Assembly (NCBI GenBank): GCA_015501055.1
Contig: JADNYV010000074.1
Span: forward strand, 93,514-157,513
Source of the DNA: Mucidula mucida
Taxonomy: Eukaryota; Basidiomycota; Agaricomycetes; Agaricales; Physalacriaceae
Length of the DNA: 64,000 nt
Direction: 5' to 3'
Shown here: piece by piece, positions 32,930 to 44,711 of the stretch
Numbering within the stretch: the first letter of the stretch is position 1
How the letters are laid out: each line of letters begins with the position of its first letter
Notes under the pieces: model-generated
The model's input: the letters and a program-made list of their open reading frames with translations, nothing else
The model's database searches: none
What the model was told of the DNA's origin: nothing
Made by a program: the position numbers and the translations under genes

Positions 32930-34138
32930 TCACTCCAGTGCGAATCCTCCAAAATCCAAAAACGCCTCCTCTAACGACATCTTGCGCACAACCAGCGCTT
33001 CCACGATGAGCCTAGGCTCCCCTCCGTCTCCCGTTCCCGGAACTTGCACTTTTTTTGCAAAGGAGTGCGACGCAAGCGCTGGGGTGGCGAACACGTCGTC
33101 GTCACCCTCAACCTCGGTAAGACTGATGGCAGGTATAGCATCGTCTGTGGTGGCAAAGGGCTGCGGCTCAACCGAGACGTGTAATTCCTCTAGCCCAGAA
33201 ACCAGCTCATCTGTAGCGACCTCTTTAGTTGGAGGCAGTGCCTCCGTTGCATGCACCTCAAGCGCCTTGCGCCGGTCCTCCCTCCTGCGATCCCTCGCTT
33301 GCCGCCGCTTCTGACCCTTGGTGACCACCTCTCCATCAGCGTTTTCCCTCGCCATGTGCTTGAACTTTTTCTTCAGCTTTTTGTTGTCTGGAGGAGGGAG
33401 GGTGCCTAGTGGGTTGACGCGTCTGCGTACAGGACGGGGTTTGAAGACGGATGAGATTTCTAGGTCGATGGAGAAGGTATGAGCCGGCTCAGACTCGGAT
33501 GCTTCGGATTCGAGATCCATGGAGAAGATGGAGAGTGACGAGGAGGAAGCATCGCGCAATCCAGCATCGGACTCGGAATTGCCAGTATCGTTGTCGTTAT
33601 CAGCGTCCGTCTCCGTCTCCGTACCCGTGGTCAGACCCCCGTCGAAGGAGTCATCCGAAGATACCCTAAATGCCTCCCTTCTACGGTGGCTCCCGTTATA
33701 GTCCTCTAGAATGGCCAGTGTCGTCAACGCGGCGGGTACTTCAATCTCCTTGACCACGATAACACTCGCCCCAATCTCGCCTGCCATCATCTCCAGCGTC
33801 TCCAAAGTCTGCTCGAGGTCGGACCGCGGCAGTCCGACCAAAGCACCAGAATCCGCTACACCGAGCTCATAGTAAGCCTGGCCACCGCCCTCGAGTAGAC
33901 GCCATTTGAGTTGCGTTACGAGACGCGCAAAACGTGTGGCAGAAGGCGATAGAAGCTGCAGCTTGTACTCGACATTTCCATCGTCGGATTCGGGTACGAG
34001 TTTGGGGATGCTGGTCAGCACTGGGGAAGTGCTCACTGGGCGTGAAAGAGGCGACGACGACGACGAGGCCGGTGTCGAGATCAAAGAGTCCCAAGGGCTG
34101 GGGACACGGGGGCTCTCCGATTCAGATTCGCCAAACAT
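32930..34138 (-). CDS. GTPBP1/2 N-terminal-like protein lacking the GTPase domain
   Basis: A single-exon gene of 402 codons. Residues about 55-140 (VEYKLQLLSPSATRFARLVT, QLKWRLLEGGGQAYYELGVA, DSGALVGLPRSDLEQTLETL) resemble the region in front of the G domain in the translational GTPases GTPBP1/GTPBP2. No P-loop or other G motif is present anywhere. The rest is Ser/Asp-rich, followed by a basic segment (KKLKKKFKHMARE ... KGQKRRQARDRRREDRRKAL) and a short conserved-looking C-terminus (MSLEEAFLDFGGFAL). A ribosome- or RNA-linked role is inferred from the homologous region and the basic stretch. The start at 34138 is the first ATG of the frame. Confidence 0.7.
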   Translation of the reverse strand: MFGESESESPRVPSPWDSLISTPASSSSSPLSRPVSTSPVLTSIPKLVPESDDGNVEYKLQLLSPSATRFARLVTQLKWRLLEGGGQAYYELGVADSGALVGLPRSDLEQTLETLEMMAGEIGASVIVVKEIEVPAALTTLAILEDYNGSHRRREAFRVSSDDSFDGGLTTGTETETDADNDNDTGNSESDAGLRDASSSSLSIFSMDLESEASESEPAHTFSIDLEISSVFKPRPVRRRVNPLGTLPPPDNKKLKKKFKHMARENADGEVVTKGQKRRQARDRRREDRRKALEVHATEALPPTKEVATDELVSGLEELHVSVEPQPFATTDDAIPAISLTEVEGDDDVFATPALASHSFAKKVQVPGTGDGGEPRLIVEALVVRKMSLEEAFLDFGGFALE

Positions 34139-35291
34139 GTCGCTTGTAGTTTTATGTGTATATCAAGTATTGTCAAGGATAGAGGATATTCGAGGGATCA
34201 TTGTTCGTTTCTGTGCGAGTATGGAGGAATGGAAACAATGTGGCTCAGACTTGCGCGGCGAACATGGCTTTAAACGAGAGAGCCCAGTCAGGACGAGTCA
34301 AGGAACGTGGCAGTGTTGCGATCGAATGGCGTTGCATCAGACGAAGAGCGGCGTTTCCCGTTCAGAAATTGTACTGAAAATGAAACAAATAACTCGGAGA
34401 ATTGACATTAGATGACGATTGCAACCAAGATAGAGAGGCGCGCTAACTAAGGACACTGGATATGACGTGGCTAGATACAATACAGAGGAGGAATACAGAG
34501 GAGATCTAAGTAGCAGAGAAACAAAAAAGACGAAACTTGGACGCGATCAAGACTACCACAAAAACAAACTTGTACACAGGGAACAACAGGAGGAACCGGA
34601 GACACCAAAACCTAGCCGCCGCCACGAACAAACCACACAACGGCTTCGCGCGCCTAATCCAGTATCACATCTGACCGGTTGAGGACATTGTCATCCAGCC
34701 GTTACTGGAGTTGTACACCGTACAATGTACCAAGAACAAACGACGGGCACCGACACCCAGCCAGCGTTGGGAATATCATCATCCAACAAAAACTGACTCT
34801 GGGGGGTTGGGGACATTGTCATCCAACCCAAGGTGTGGGGGTGTCGGGCCATGGGAAAGAGAAACGGGGTGACTGCCGGTATACAAGTGGTAGTGCAAAC
34901 TGCCTTTACCGCGTCATGCTTCCGTTTCTGGTCCTGTCAAACTTGTTCTGTGGAGCGCGAGACGACGGCGCCGACACCCAGCCAGTGTTGTTGGGAATAT
35001 CATCATCCAACAAAAACTGACTTGGGGGGTTGGGGACATTGTCATCCAACCCAAGGTTGTGGGGCGTCGGGCCATGGGAAAAGGAACGGGTGACTGCCGG
35101 CATACAAGTGGTAGTGCGAACTGCCCCCTACCGCGTCATGCATCCGTTCCTGATCCTGTCGTCGAAGAGTCGATGTGTGGAAAGGTGTGGGAGGGATAGG
35201 TATGGTGAAACGTGGTTCCGTGGGTCCTCCTGTATGTGTGTAAAAGTCGAGAAAATGGAGTAGTCGAAGATCGCGTCGTGAAAAAAAAGGA
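34139..35291. other. Intergenic region with tandem duplication
   Basis: No gene recognised. The stretch 34747 to about 35180 is made of two copies of a roughly 222-bp unit (see separate entry). Upstream sequence, 34140-34680, is A-rich and shows nothing recognisable. Confidence 0.5.
34747..35180. repeat. Two-copy tandem repeat, unit about 222 bp
   Basis: The first copy runs about 34747-34965 and the second about 34969-35180. Both contain the same order of blocks: ACACCCAGCCAG, GGGAATATCATCATCCAAC, GGGGACATTGTCATCCAACC, GGGCCATGGGAAA, TACAAGTGGTAGTGC and CCGCGTCATGC. A degenerate piece of the middle block also sits near 34682. Copies differ by scattered substitutions and small indels, so the duplication is not very recent. 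Confidence 0.8.
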
Positions 35292-36429
35292 TTATAAGTC
35301 TTCCTCCTCGGAAGACTCACTGCCACCCTCCTCGCCAGAGTCGCTGCCTTCCTCTGATCCGCTGCCTTCCTCCTCCTCTACTGCTCTGCCTTTTCCTTTT
35401 GAGCCAGCGCTTCCCTTTGAACCAGCATCCTCTTCCTCCGAGTCATCGTCTTCCTCTTCCGACTCGTTACCTCCGGTCTTCCGACTACGAGTTGGAGGAG
35501 GCGTGGGGGGAGGGGGTGGTATACTGGCCGCCTCTTTTTGCAAGCGCTCAATCTCAGCTTCGTGTCTCTCGTGCGCGATCAAGAGTTTAATCGCTTTCGA
35601 AACATTCGGTGAAAGCGGATTGGATAAATGGTCCTGCAACGTCTTCACCACCTGGAGTACGTGGACGTCAGACTTCGCAGCAACGATCTCGACAATCTGG
35701 AGGGTTTGGCAAATATGATTGTGCTCAAGCGATTGATTTTGGAACTGGAGTTCGGCGATCGTCATTTCCCGGCCTTGGACTTGAGCACGAAGGTACGCGG
35801 GCGAATTGGTCTGAAAGAATTTGTCAGTGAAGAGACCAAATAGCCGACGAAAAGCGTACACCAATGCCGCCGTTCTCCCAGTCACTAATGCAACGCGACA
35901 GGTACGAATTATGCAACGCCAAGGCAGAATATTCTCCTTCCAGAGTGCAATTCTTCAGCTTCTCAGCGCGGAGTTCCGCCTCGAGCTCTTCAACGCGCTT
36001 TTCAGCACGGATAGAGCGGTCTATGGAGTCTACAATCTGCTGCGCGACGTCGTCGTCGCGAGACTGCTGGAATAAGCGCATTTGGCGGTCCTTCTCGTTG
36101 ATGGTAACCTGTTTATCGCGGACTTCCCGCCAGAGTTCCTTCGTTTTGGATTGAACGGCGCGGTCAACGAGAACAGATATGTCGCGGTTCTGTTTCCAAA
36201 GCGTCGCCACGACTTTATCACGGTCGGCTGCGACATTGTTGCGGTCGGCTTCAACACGAGCGAGCGCTTCTCTCAGAGCAGCGAGCTCAGCGGGGTCGGA
36301 GGGAATCTGATATAACTTCAGAACAAGTCACGCATTGCAAGATAATCAAACACGTACTGAGTCTTGCGGACGATAAACGGTGCGGATAAAGATGGAGACA
36401 AGTAGAGCAAAGATGATGAGGCTGAGCAT
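35292..36429 (-). CDS. Membrane-anchored coiled-coil protein with acidic tail
   Basis: A three-exon gene. The N-terminus is a single membrane helix (MLSLIIFALLVSIFIRTVY). A long charged coiled coil follows (ELAALREALARVEADRNNVA ... AEKRVEELEAELRAEKLKNC ... AHERHEAEIERLQKEAA), then a Pro run and a Ser/Glu-rich acidic C-terminus (about 60 residues). Introns at about 36304-36355 and 35822-35872 are GT-AG and join the frames cleanly. The topology suggests a short lumenal or extracellular end and a long cytoplasmic coiled coil. No family recognised. Confidence 0.72.
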
Positions 36430-36927
36430 TGTTGGTTATCGAGTTCGATGGCCTTCCCAACATCCTTCCTCGCTTTTATATGGCCAGTAGCTGTACTTTG
36501 TCGGTCCATTTTTGGGGGTGCAAAGGGCCAGCTTAGAAAGCAGAAAAGAGGCGGCCAAAGTGCTGTCTTGGCGGGTCACTTGGACGTAGTGGTCAAAGTG
36601 CTTCACGTGATTCAGGTGCGCGACGAAAAGGTCCGACGTCCATTCCTTGTTCCCAAGTCGTCCAATTGTTCTCAAGTATGTTCTCCAATTGTTCTGCGTC
36701 ACGACCATCCTCTTCTCCAGCTCATTTCATTTCATTTCTGAATCTCACCTTGGTTTAAATCAGATATCAAACGGTTCTACTGAAGTCTTGATGTCCAATT
36801 GATCCAACCTTGGTCAAATGCCTTTTGTTTTTATCTCTGATGCTTCAGTACGCCCTGCGGCACCACGCGCAAGCTTATACATAACAATCTTTACATACAC
36901 TGCGGACCGACGTCTGCGGTACCTATT
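36430..36927. other. Short intergenic region
   Basis: Between two minus-strand genes; probably the promoter of the coiled-coil gene. Nothing else seen. Confidence 0.45.
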
Positions 36928-38200
36928 TTACTTCACGTCTACCTCTGTACCAGCAGGAACCCTTTCTACAGAGAATATCGAGTAACTCTTCGACGGCGAA
37001 ACATGCATTTCTGATAGCCTATACTCTTGCGGTTGTTGCGATATCTGCTGGGCGGTCGAAGGATAGCTTCCTTGAAGACTCGGCCGTTGACGTCGCTCAT
37101 GGACGCGTAAAATAATCGCTTCGGAAGTGATGCACTGAAAGGACATGTACATGAATACGAGTAACGATCGCGAGGAAAAGTATTTCGCATACCTGTACCT
37201 GCGGATAAAGGACTATCATCACATTGTAGGCCGGATGATGAAGGCCGAAGAGAATCACGAAGGCGATAGTAATGAGCGTGTATACAGCGGCGCTTTCGAT
37301 AATCATGGCAGCGACCTGTGTGTATACTGTTGCGTGGTGCACACCAAGAAATCTCCTAGCTCGCGCGCGAGCGCACAGAAGACGCCCCATAATGAGTGCC
37401 GTGAGGAGGACGTTGAGTCCTAATGATAATGTCCAGAATATGAGCAATCCATCTGCTATAGGCGAATGCATAGCGAGCGCGCGGATATCCTGGGCGACGG
37501 CAACAGTTCGAATGATGGAAAAGACTACGGGCACGTTAACACGCCGACTTTAAGAGTTGTATGAGGCAACGGACTTGTCGCGGTACTCAGCATCAAGATG
37601 GGCACAACGATGATGTGCCAATTGTTCTCCCAGACGAGAAAGGCACGATGGATCTAGATACATTTAGCACGACTCCAAGAACGAGAGAGCCAAACTCTAC
37701 GTACAACTAAAGCATCCACAAAGATTGTGGTAAGTATCAAGGTTGCATCACCTGCGAGATGCATAGGGAATCGAAAACCGGACCCCAAGAAGATACCAGG
37801 CCCTATCAAAATATTGAGAATGATATCATTCAATGCGCAAAGTACAAGACCCACCCGCAGGAAATCCGCGAAACTCGATCCATGCCATTCCGCCATACTT
37901 GACATTCGTCCCATAGTTCACGGTAGCGAGAACCAACAGGATCGTTATATAGGTTTGCGTGAACCACGGGACTTTGGGAGCACGGAGAAGATAGTAGGTG
38001 CACATGAAATACATCATGATATGGAGGCCTACAGAGCTAAGTCGTTTAGTGAATCATGATGGCAGCAGAAACATACCGAACGCTATACCACCGAGATGAA
38101 GACCAGCATACGTGAGTTCTTCTTGATAGAGCTCGTCGGCTGAGGCATTTGTTGCGTACTGGGCCAAGTCCGAAGGCGCGATTGGTAGGGGCGGGGCCAT
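36928..38200 (-). CDS. Multi-pass membrane protein, Agaricomycete 7TM-like family (copy 1)
   Basis: A multi-exon gene. The N-terminus APSDLAQYATNASADELYQE and LTYAGLHLGGIAFG is followed by helices: YFMCTYYLLRAPKVPWFTQT and LVLATVNYGTNVKYG, HLAGDATLILTTIFVDALVV, ENNWHIIVVPILML, LLIFWTLSLGLNVLLTALIM and MIIESAAVYTLITIAFVILF. A cytoplasmic tail ends VERVPAGTEVDVK. The plan of about seven helices with an outside N-terminus resembles receptor-like proteins common in mushrooms, whose function is unknown. It is homologous along its length to the divergent gene at 40202-41499. The segment CITSEAIILRVHERRQR starts the last exon in the same way in both copies. Confidence 0.82.
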
Positions 38201-40201
38201 GTCGAAACAGAGGACAAACAACTGTCAAAGCAACGTCTCATCTGCAGTGTATATATACATTATCACCGTTGATTTGCCCACTTTCCCGATGCAAGGATCC
38301 GCTGACCTGCCACATGAAAAGTGGGAGAACAGACGTACACATGATGTACATGGCGAAGTTTCTCTGCTTTATTGGAAGCGCGCGCTTTCTCCACTGCCAT
38401 CCAATATATTGCCGCAGAAACCTCGAGTCTGCGTCTGTGGGAAATTTCACTCCCGGCGTGTGAGTTTAAGCTAGAGATGTCAACTCGACGCCAAGAGAAC
38501 GACACTTGTCCTCCGAGCGAAGTCTGCCATTCTTGAGGTGGGAAACGTAGATTCCTGCGGCGGAGTCGGTTCGCAAGGCAACTGGTGGATCATTCCGAGG
38601 CTCGTCATACACGGCTACTGTGCTCGCGATACTACACACGCCAAATCACGCTGAGAGTGACCTTGAATAAGAGTCGGAGTCAGACTCTGGCCGGGATCTT
38701 CTCGAAATACGCACTTGTGGATGTGGATAGGCACCAGGAGAAATAGATTTCTGTAGTCCAAACAGCGTGATGAAGGCTGTACTCACGAGGGTACACTGCG
38801 CTTTCGGTGACGGGAGCTGCCGCTGTCCACTATTCAGTTGCGTCATTGAATGCTTCCGAGTTGTGTTACTGTCATTTTGGTCTTGTTCCTTTGAGAAAAG
38901 GATATTCCGATAATGGACCAAGTAGAAGTGACCATATTGAGAGCGACGTCAAGAGAATATCGAGTGGCAGCTTCAGAATGACTCGGCCGAGTCGGTGATA
39001 AGTCAACCGGGGAAAAGGACTGCAGTCAAACCAAGGAGGAAACGCTTAAACAAGGTCTGACCCGAAGCATGAAATCAAAGATTCGTATACGGACTCCCAG
39101 ACTCAGTATGAAATCAAGGGTTCCACAACATTGTGCTTACTAGGAAGATGCGATGATTGGCGGATTTCTTGAAATCTTTCATTTTCACAGGCACATCGAA
39201 AGAGAATTTCTGAGCTGCGACCGAAGTCCCACACATACAACAAGAACCGTATCATTGGTTGACGTATCAGGGTGACGACCGGGATATATGTGTTGAACGT
39301 ATGGTGCCGGTTCCGTGGGGGCGGCTGATGCAAGAAAATGCTCGAGCACAAAACATCCTCGTCGGGGCAGATGACCAGAAAATGTCGAGTGTTTTCGACA
39401 AGATAGCATTAGAGACTTCTTGTTAACGGACGACAGTGATGACTTGTTGAACAAGATTCATATCAGCAAACACACGACCAGTCAGATGCGTACGGTAAGG
39501 CAAGTGACTATTGGACGTGTACTTTTGATACGACCTCGTACACCGAGCGGTCCGAAGTGAAGGCTTCTTCGGTGGGGATAAGTAAGCGCCCTTGTCCAAG
39601 ACTTCAAAAGCAAGACGTAGCACCTGCTCACAAGCCATGTCAACGTAGGACATGTGCGCGGGACCTAAAAGGACCGGTACGGCTCGCCTCCAATACACAG
39701 CAACTGGATGGATCGCAGTTCAGATTCTCATGCGTATCCAATTGCACCGATGGTCGGGTGTTGCGGGATTTGGCCGATGGCGGGTTACAAATTTCAATGG
39801 CGTGTACGGGTGGCGGCTGGTCATAGAGTCCTCGAGTTTGCCTCAGGAATTGAACAAGACTCGGAGTATAGTGGTCGTCGGAGGATGAAGCATCGATGAA
39901 GGTTCGGGTTAAGAGGAAAACGTCACGTGGTATCGTGTCTTTTGCTTCCGATTCGTCACTGCAGCTTGATACCCCAATCTCTTGCCAATCTCATGAACAT
40001 CAGTACCCGCTCATTAGAAGAAACAAATCAGGGCATCGATGCCGTTCGTCTTTAGTGACCGTCGACTGCGCTCAATCATGTGGAATCTTCAGCTTGCAAC
40101 TGCTTATAAGTGAAGACTCGCTCGCTGTTCGAAATGACTACACCTTTCGAGCTGGCATAAACATTCACCTACGCCGCTTATCTACATTCTTCGTGCTGGC
40201 C
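38201..40201. other. Shared upstream region of the divergent membrane-protein pair
   Basis: Two kilobases between two divergent paralogues. No supported gene. A 91-codon minus-strand frame at 39423-39698 has no recognisable motif. This must hold both promoters. Confidence 0.4.
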
Positions 40202-41499
40202 ATGCCTCCTCTCCATTCTGCGCCGCCTACCGTAACACTTTCGAACCTGGCGGATTTCGCGACGAATGAATCTGAAAGTCTTCTTTATCAAGAAAGACTC
40301 GTAAACGCTGGATTGCATCTTGGCAGCATCGCCTACGGTGTGTCCATCGTCGCCTTCTTCTTCTCTTTTAAGCGCCTCTTAGGCGCGCACTTAATGATAT
40401 ATTGCGCCTGCACGTACTACCTGGCCAAAACACCTAGATTCTCCTGGTTCCTACAGCTCTATACGACGGTAATTCTCGTGCTGGCAAGCATTAACTACGG
40501 AACGAGTCTCAAGTACGGGGAGATGGTCTGGATAGATTTCCGGGGCTATCCCGATGGTAATGCCTTCAACTGCGCTTCACTAACATATCTGAATTCTATC
40601 TGACGTAGGTCCTCTGGAGTTCTACCTTTCTGCGCAGCAGTTACCGATGCACGTCGCCGTAGAAGTCACCATGATACTATTGACACTTCTCGTTGATCTT
40701 TTGGTGGTACGTGAGTTGGTTTCCATCGGCAACGGTTGATTGATGCAGCTCAGATTTACCGCACATATATGGTGTGGGATAAGGATTGGCGTGTCGCCGT
40801 TATCCCGTTGGCTATGCTGGCCATAGCTGTTGGTATGTTCATCCGACGTTGTCCTCGAGGTTTAACCTTCGCCTTACTATCTTCCAGTAATCGCTATGAT
40901 ACGGGCCATAGCTGTTGCCTATAATTTCCTTACGCTCCTTTCCCCTGAAGTGATTAGGAAAGGCCTTCTGATCTATTGGATCCTCTCGTTTTCTCTGAAC
41001 GTCATCGTAACCTCACTTATCATCGGAAGACTCTTCTATGCTCGTATGGAGGTTCGGAAAAACTTGGGAGCGCGCTATGCTACAGTGTACTCTCGAGTTG
41101 TTGCTCTCATCATCGAAAGTACTGCGCCGTACACGGTGATTAGCGTTATTTTTGTGGTCCTCTTTTCTTTGGATCATCCCGCCTTCATGCTATTTGTTGT
41201 TTTGTATCCCCAAATCCAGGTGAGCGGACCGCTTCCTGCGTCGACTCGAAGTATTCACCTGTTCACCGAATTAGTGCATCTCTTCCGAAGCAATTATTTT
41301 GCTTGTTCACAGGCACCAGAGGGATACGACTCCCACTCATCATAGTGAGATACAAGAACGCTGTGGTCATCGGCTTTCGGTCGCGATGCTCAGCTCCGCG
41401 CCGAAGGAGTTCAGGGAGTATAAACTTACGTCGGATCTGACGATTCCGTCTGTACAAAGAGAGCGTTCCAGTATTCAGGACGGTTGGCACTTGGTGTGA
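40202..41499 (+). CDS. Multi-pass membrane protein, Agaricomycete 7TM-like family (copy 2)
   Basis: Paralogue of the gene at 36928-38200, in the opposite orientation. The start MPPLHSAPPTVTLSNLADFA is followed by ESLLYQERLVNAGLHLGSIAYG and then helices: VSIVAFFFSFKRLL, LMIYCACTYYLAKTPRFSWF, LVLASINYGTSLKYG, HVAVEVTMILLTLLVDLLVV, WRVAVIPLAMLAIAV, LLIYWILSFSLNVIVTSLII and LIIESTAPYTVISVIFVVLF. The tail exon begins CISSEAIILLVHRHQR and ends SSIQDGWHLV. Short introns are at about 40557-40608, 40706-40747 and 40833-40890, with a last one at about 41219-41275. The ATG at 40202 is preferred over upstream in-frame ATGs because the family start aligns there. Role unknown; receptor-like topology. Confidence 0.82.
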
Positions 41500-41793
41500 G
41501 ATAGTTCTTTCTACAGCGCCATTCAAGGACAATACGCATACATGCCAGTGATCAAACTCTGCGATTAAGTGGAGAGACGCGTATCCATCTAATTACAACC
41601 ATCGCTTAAGACCACGCATTCACGCGACAATCTTCAGTCTTCAGTCTTTGGATGACTTCCCTCTCAGGGCGCAAGGCCGATATGATATGGTTATGATTGG
41701 AAGACGGACATCCGATACGACTTTACCTCCGTCGGGCACAATGTATCGAGTCATCTGCACCCCACTCCGTCCATCTCTCCATCATATACTGCC

Positions 41794-42501
41794 ATGTATC
41801 TTCGTGCCGTTCATGCAGAGCTTGACATACCGGTTCTACATAGTTTTATCGAATCCAATCCACTCGGTATTCTGATCAGCACACACCCTCCCTCCGACTC
41901 CCCCGCACCAGACGTGGAAATAACGCATATCCCTTGGGTCCTCGACGCGCCATCATCATCCGACGAGCTGGGAAAGCTCCGCGGACATATGGCGCGTGCC
42001 AACCCCCACACTAAAGCTCTCCTCCTAGCTGCGGATACACGATCGGGAGGCGTGCCAGTGACCATCCTCTTCAACGGTCCCGTAGATCACTACATCACGC
42101 CGAAATTCTACACAGAGACCAAGCCCTCAACGGGAAAGGTTGTTCCGACGTGGAACTACTCTGCCGTCCAAGCTACGGGTATTCTCCGACTGCATGACTC
42201 CTCGTCCTCGTTCCTACAAACGCAGCTCGAGGACCTGTCCAACATGTGCGAGGGGCGGTACACGTCAGGAAAGCCGTGGTCGGTGTCCGACGCGCCTGAG
42301 CGGTATGTCGAGGTGCTGAAAAAGGCGGTTATTGGCGTGGAGGTGGTGATTACCAAGCTTGTGGGGAAGGCGAAGATGAGCCAGGAGCTTGTTGATGGTG
42401 ACAGGCAAGGCGTTGTTGCTGGCTTTGAGGCGATGGGATCAGATATTGGGAATGCGATGGCGCAGTGCGTGAGGGAGAAAGATCCCAACAGGAAAGCCTA
42501 A
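41794..42501 (+). CDS. FMN-binding split-barrel protein, PAI2 type
   Basis: A single-exon gene of 235 codons resembling the transcriptional regulator/FMN-binding family named after Bacillus PAI 2. The start MYLRAVHAELDIPVLHSFIE and NPLGILISTHPP match the family opening. Further matches are LRGHMARANPH, the signature GKVVPTWNYSAVQATGILRL, and the C-terminal WSVSDAPERYVEVLKKAVIG / VEVVITKLVGKAKMSQ / DRQGVVAGFEAMG. By family it is a cytoplasmic flavin-binding protein of uncertain enzymatic role. Length is normal and no break is seen. Confidence 0.88.
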   Translation: MYLRAVHAELDIPVLHSFIESNPLGILISTHPPSDSPAPDVEITHIPWVLDAPSSSDELGKLRGHMARANPHTKALLLAADTRSGGVPVTILFNGPVDHYITPKFYTETKPSTGKVVPTWNYSAVQATGILRLHDSSSSFLQTQLEDLSNMCEGRYTSGKPWSVSDAPERYVEVLKKAVIGVEVVITKLVGKAKMSQELVDGDRQGVVAGFEAMGSDIGNAMAQCVREKDPNRKA

Positions 42502-44711
42502 AGTAGGATACGAGAGTTATATGAGGTCGCCTTCAACAATGTCCGTTGTATACCCGTAGCGATGTGGATAGAGTCTATACAGGATTGTCTGTAATGTAAT
42601 AGTTCGAATGTCTGGAAATTTGGTTCAACAACAGTGACGTAAGGACAACACCTGCCAGCTTGGATGATTCGATACTTACTGTAAGGAGATCTTTCGTTGT
42701 CATATGTATAAAAGACATCTGACGCGATGAAAGACGGAGGGTTTACACGACTCGTTCCCTGTAATTGGGCGAAAGCAAGCCTAACGCGCCTGTCACACTC
42801 ACGTGTTCCGTTACATTCGCTTCTTCCCCGTCAAGATTGAACTTGAAGAAGACTCGACATGGAGGCCCGAGGGGGATCACCAGCATATCCATGGCTAGCA
42901 GGGTCAGGACCGCAAAAAGATCGTCGATTTTTTGGCGTCAAACCAGATGCTCAACCTGCACATATCTGTGGCCTTGCAGTGTCCTCCCAAACTTGAAGAC
43001 TCCCTCTGCTACGGGACCTGGATAGCCATCTCAACACAACCACCACGAGGAGGGGAGCATTCAACGTTCAGAAGAGCGTAACTGACTCTTGGGCTTGTTC
43101 TCCTGTCAATTTGACGACAGCAGATGATATGGCCAGGCGCTCTCTTCCTAATGCTACATGCCACCATACCCAAACGGAACCCCCTACTACTTGTATATGA
43201 CCTACTGCGTCGGATAAGTGGCGTGTACGAAAAGGCTGTACTTCAAAGACTCGGAGCTGAGCTGTGTGAAGGGAGCAACGACGCTCTGAAATGGAACTTG
43301 CAAAGTGGCGACTACTTACCTGATGATTGTGCGTATCTTCGAGACTGGAACCGTTGCTTTTCCTAGGAGTTTATCGTCAAGGAATACAAGTAAGGATGAC
43401 TTTGGACTCTTGGATCCCGAACATCGTTATGTGGCGTTGATCACTGTCTTTGAGATTCAAATGACGACCCGTAGACAACCGGGTAGTTACGACTCTTGCT
43501 AGAGCTTCGACGATCTGTTTAACTGTATCCTAATGAACTGCATTCCTCTTTTACGATCAGGACGCGTCGCGTAAAAATGACTCGTCCCTCAAGATGGCTG
43601 GACTTGCGCTCTGGACAGCTGTCTCGACTAAGGACGGGAGGAAGCACATCTCAGCTCCCTATCTGCCTGTTCTTCTGTCGCTCGTTGGCTTTAATCTCCA
43701 TCGTGCATTTGAAATTCAAAGAAGGTGTCTGATTGAGGGAAACAGGTCCAGAGCTGGCGCGTCGATCATTGTGTGGGCGGGGAAGGTGAGTCTAGACGGG
43801 ATTGTTTCCCCGCGCGTGCAGGCTTGTCAGTGATGAGCGTAAGTTTTGCAGAAGCGCCATAGAGGAAGCATGGGCGGTGCGGCTTGTATGAAGTCCAGAC
43901 TAGCTGCGGTGCAATACATCGGGTACACGATGTTCGTCCCTATAGGCGAGTCAGATGGAGTTCAGTGAGGGTTAGTTGTGCTTCCAAACCTGTGAATGGC
44001 ACGGCTGTTGAAGCGAGACGGAGAAATGGACACGGTGAGAGCCAAGACCGCCCAAGCCAACCAAGCCGACTTAAGGCAAGAGTACATTGACAAGAGAGGG
44101 CGCATAGAGGCGCATAGATGAGATGAGAAAGGTCGCCGAGCAATTGAATATATCAGTTGGAGTCTTGGAGTTCATCCATACGTTATGCATGCGAGTCATC
44201 GCTGGTGCAATTGCCCCATCACTACACATGTATACATTGTAGCGACAAAGTAGGAATGGTAGCATGTCGACGAATAATTCCAGTCTAGAGCAAAGGCGAA
44301 TATGGCGCGTTGTGGAGAGCGCAAATCCTCTGTTGGAAATAGTTCATTGCCAAATTGGGCGAGGATCCAGCTCTCCTTCACCGCTCTCTGCCGACTCGCA
44401 CTGGCTCCTGGAGGGGCGGAAGTTCTATAAGAAATTCCGCGTATTCTTCGAGAGCGTTGGGGACGATGTCTAGCCGTGTCTGGACCATAAAAATTTGGTC
44501 CTGAAACAACGGGAATCACTTACCAATGACGTGGGTAAGTCGGGCGACCCGTGTTTCGAGGCTATACAGTGGGTCGCGTGGTTGCTCTTAAGGAAGCTCC
44601 CTTCTCAACTGATCATTCACCTTTTTCCCCTCCAACAACAACAACGATCATCCTCGCCGTCATTCTTTCCTTTTCTCTGTTTTGTTGCCTTTCTCGCGAG
44701 GATCGACGACA
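42502..44711. other. Unresolved 2.2-kb region
   Basis: No gene could be built. Some plus-strand pieces look exon-like with good splice signals: 43572-43785 reads as a coherent peptide (KMAGLALWTAVSTKDGRKHI ... GASIIVWAGK) before a GTGAGT donor, and 43124-43363 is open. I could not link them or name a family. The last 200 bases are CT-rich, consistent with the promoter of the glyoxal oxidase gene. Confidence 0.3.

Noticed and set aside
32907..33314. Plus-strand Ser/Thr-rich frame of 135 codons
   Set aside because: Antisense to the intact 402-codon GTPBP-like gene.
35212..35718. Plus-strand Ser-rich frame opposite the coiled-coil gene
   Set aside because: It is the complement of the Glu/Ser-rich tail of the minus-strand gene, whose splice sites and membrane anchor are convincing.
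39423..39698. 91-codon minus-strand frame between the two membrane-protein genes
   Set aside because: No domain, no splice partners, and a composition no better than other chance frames.
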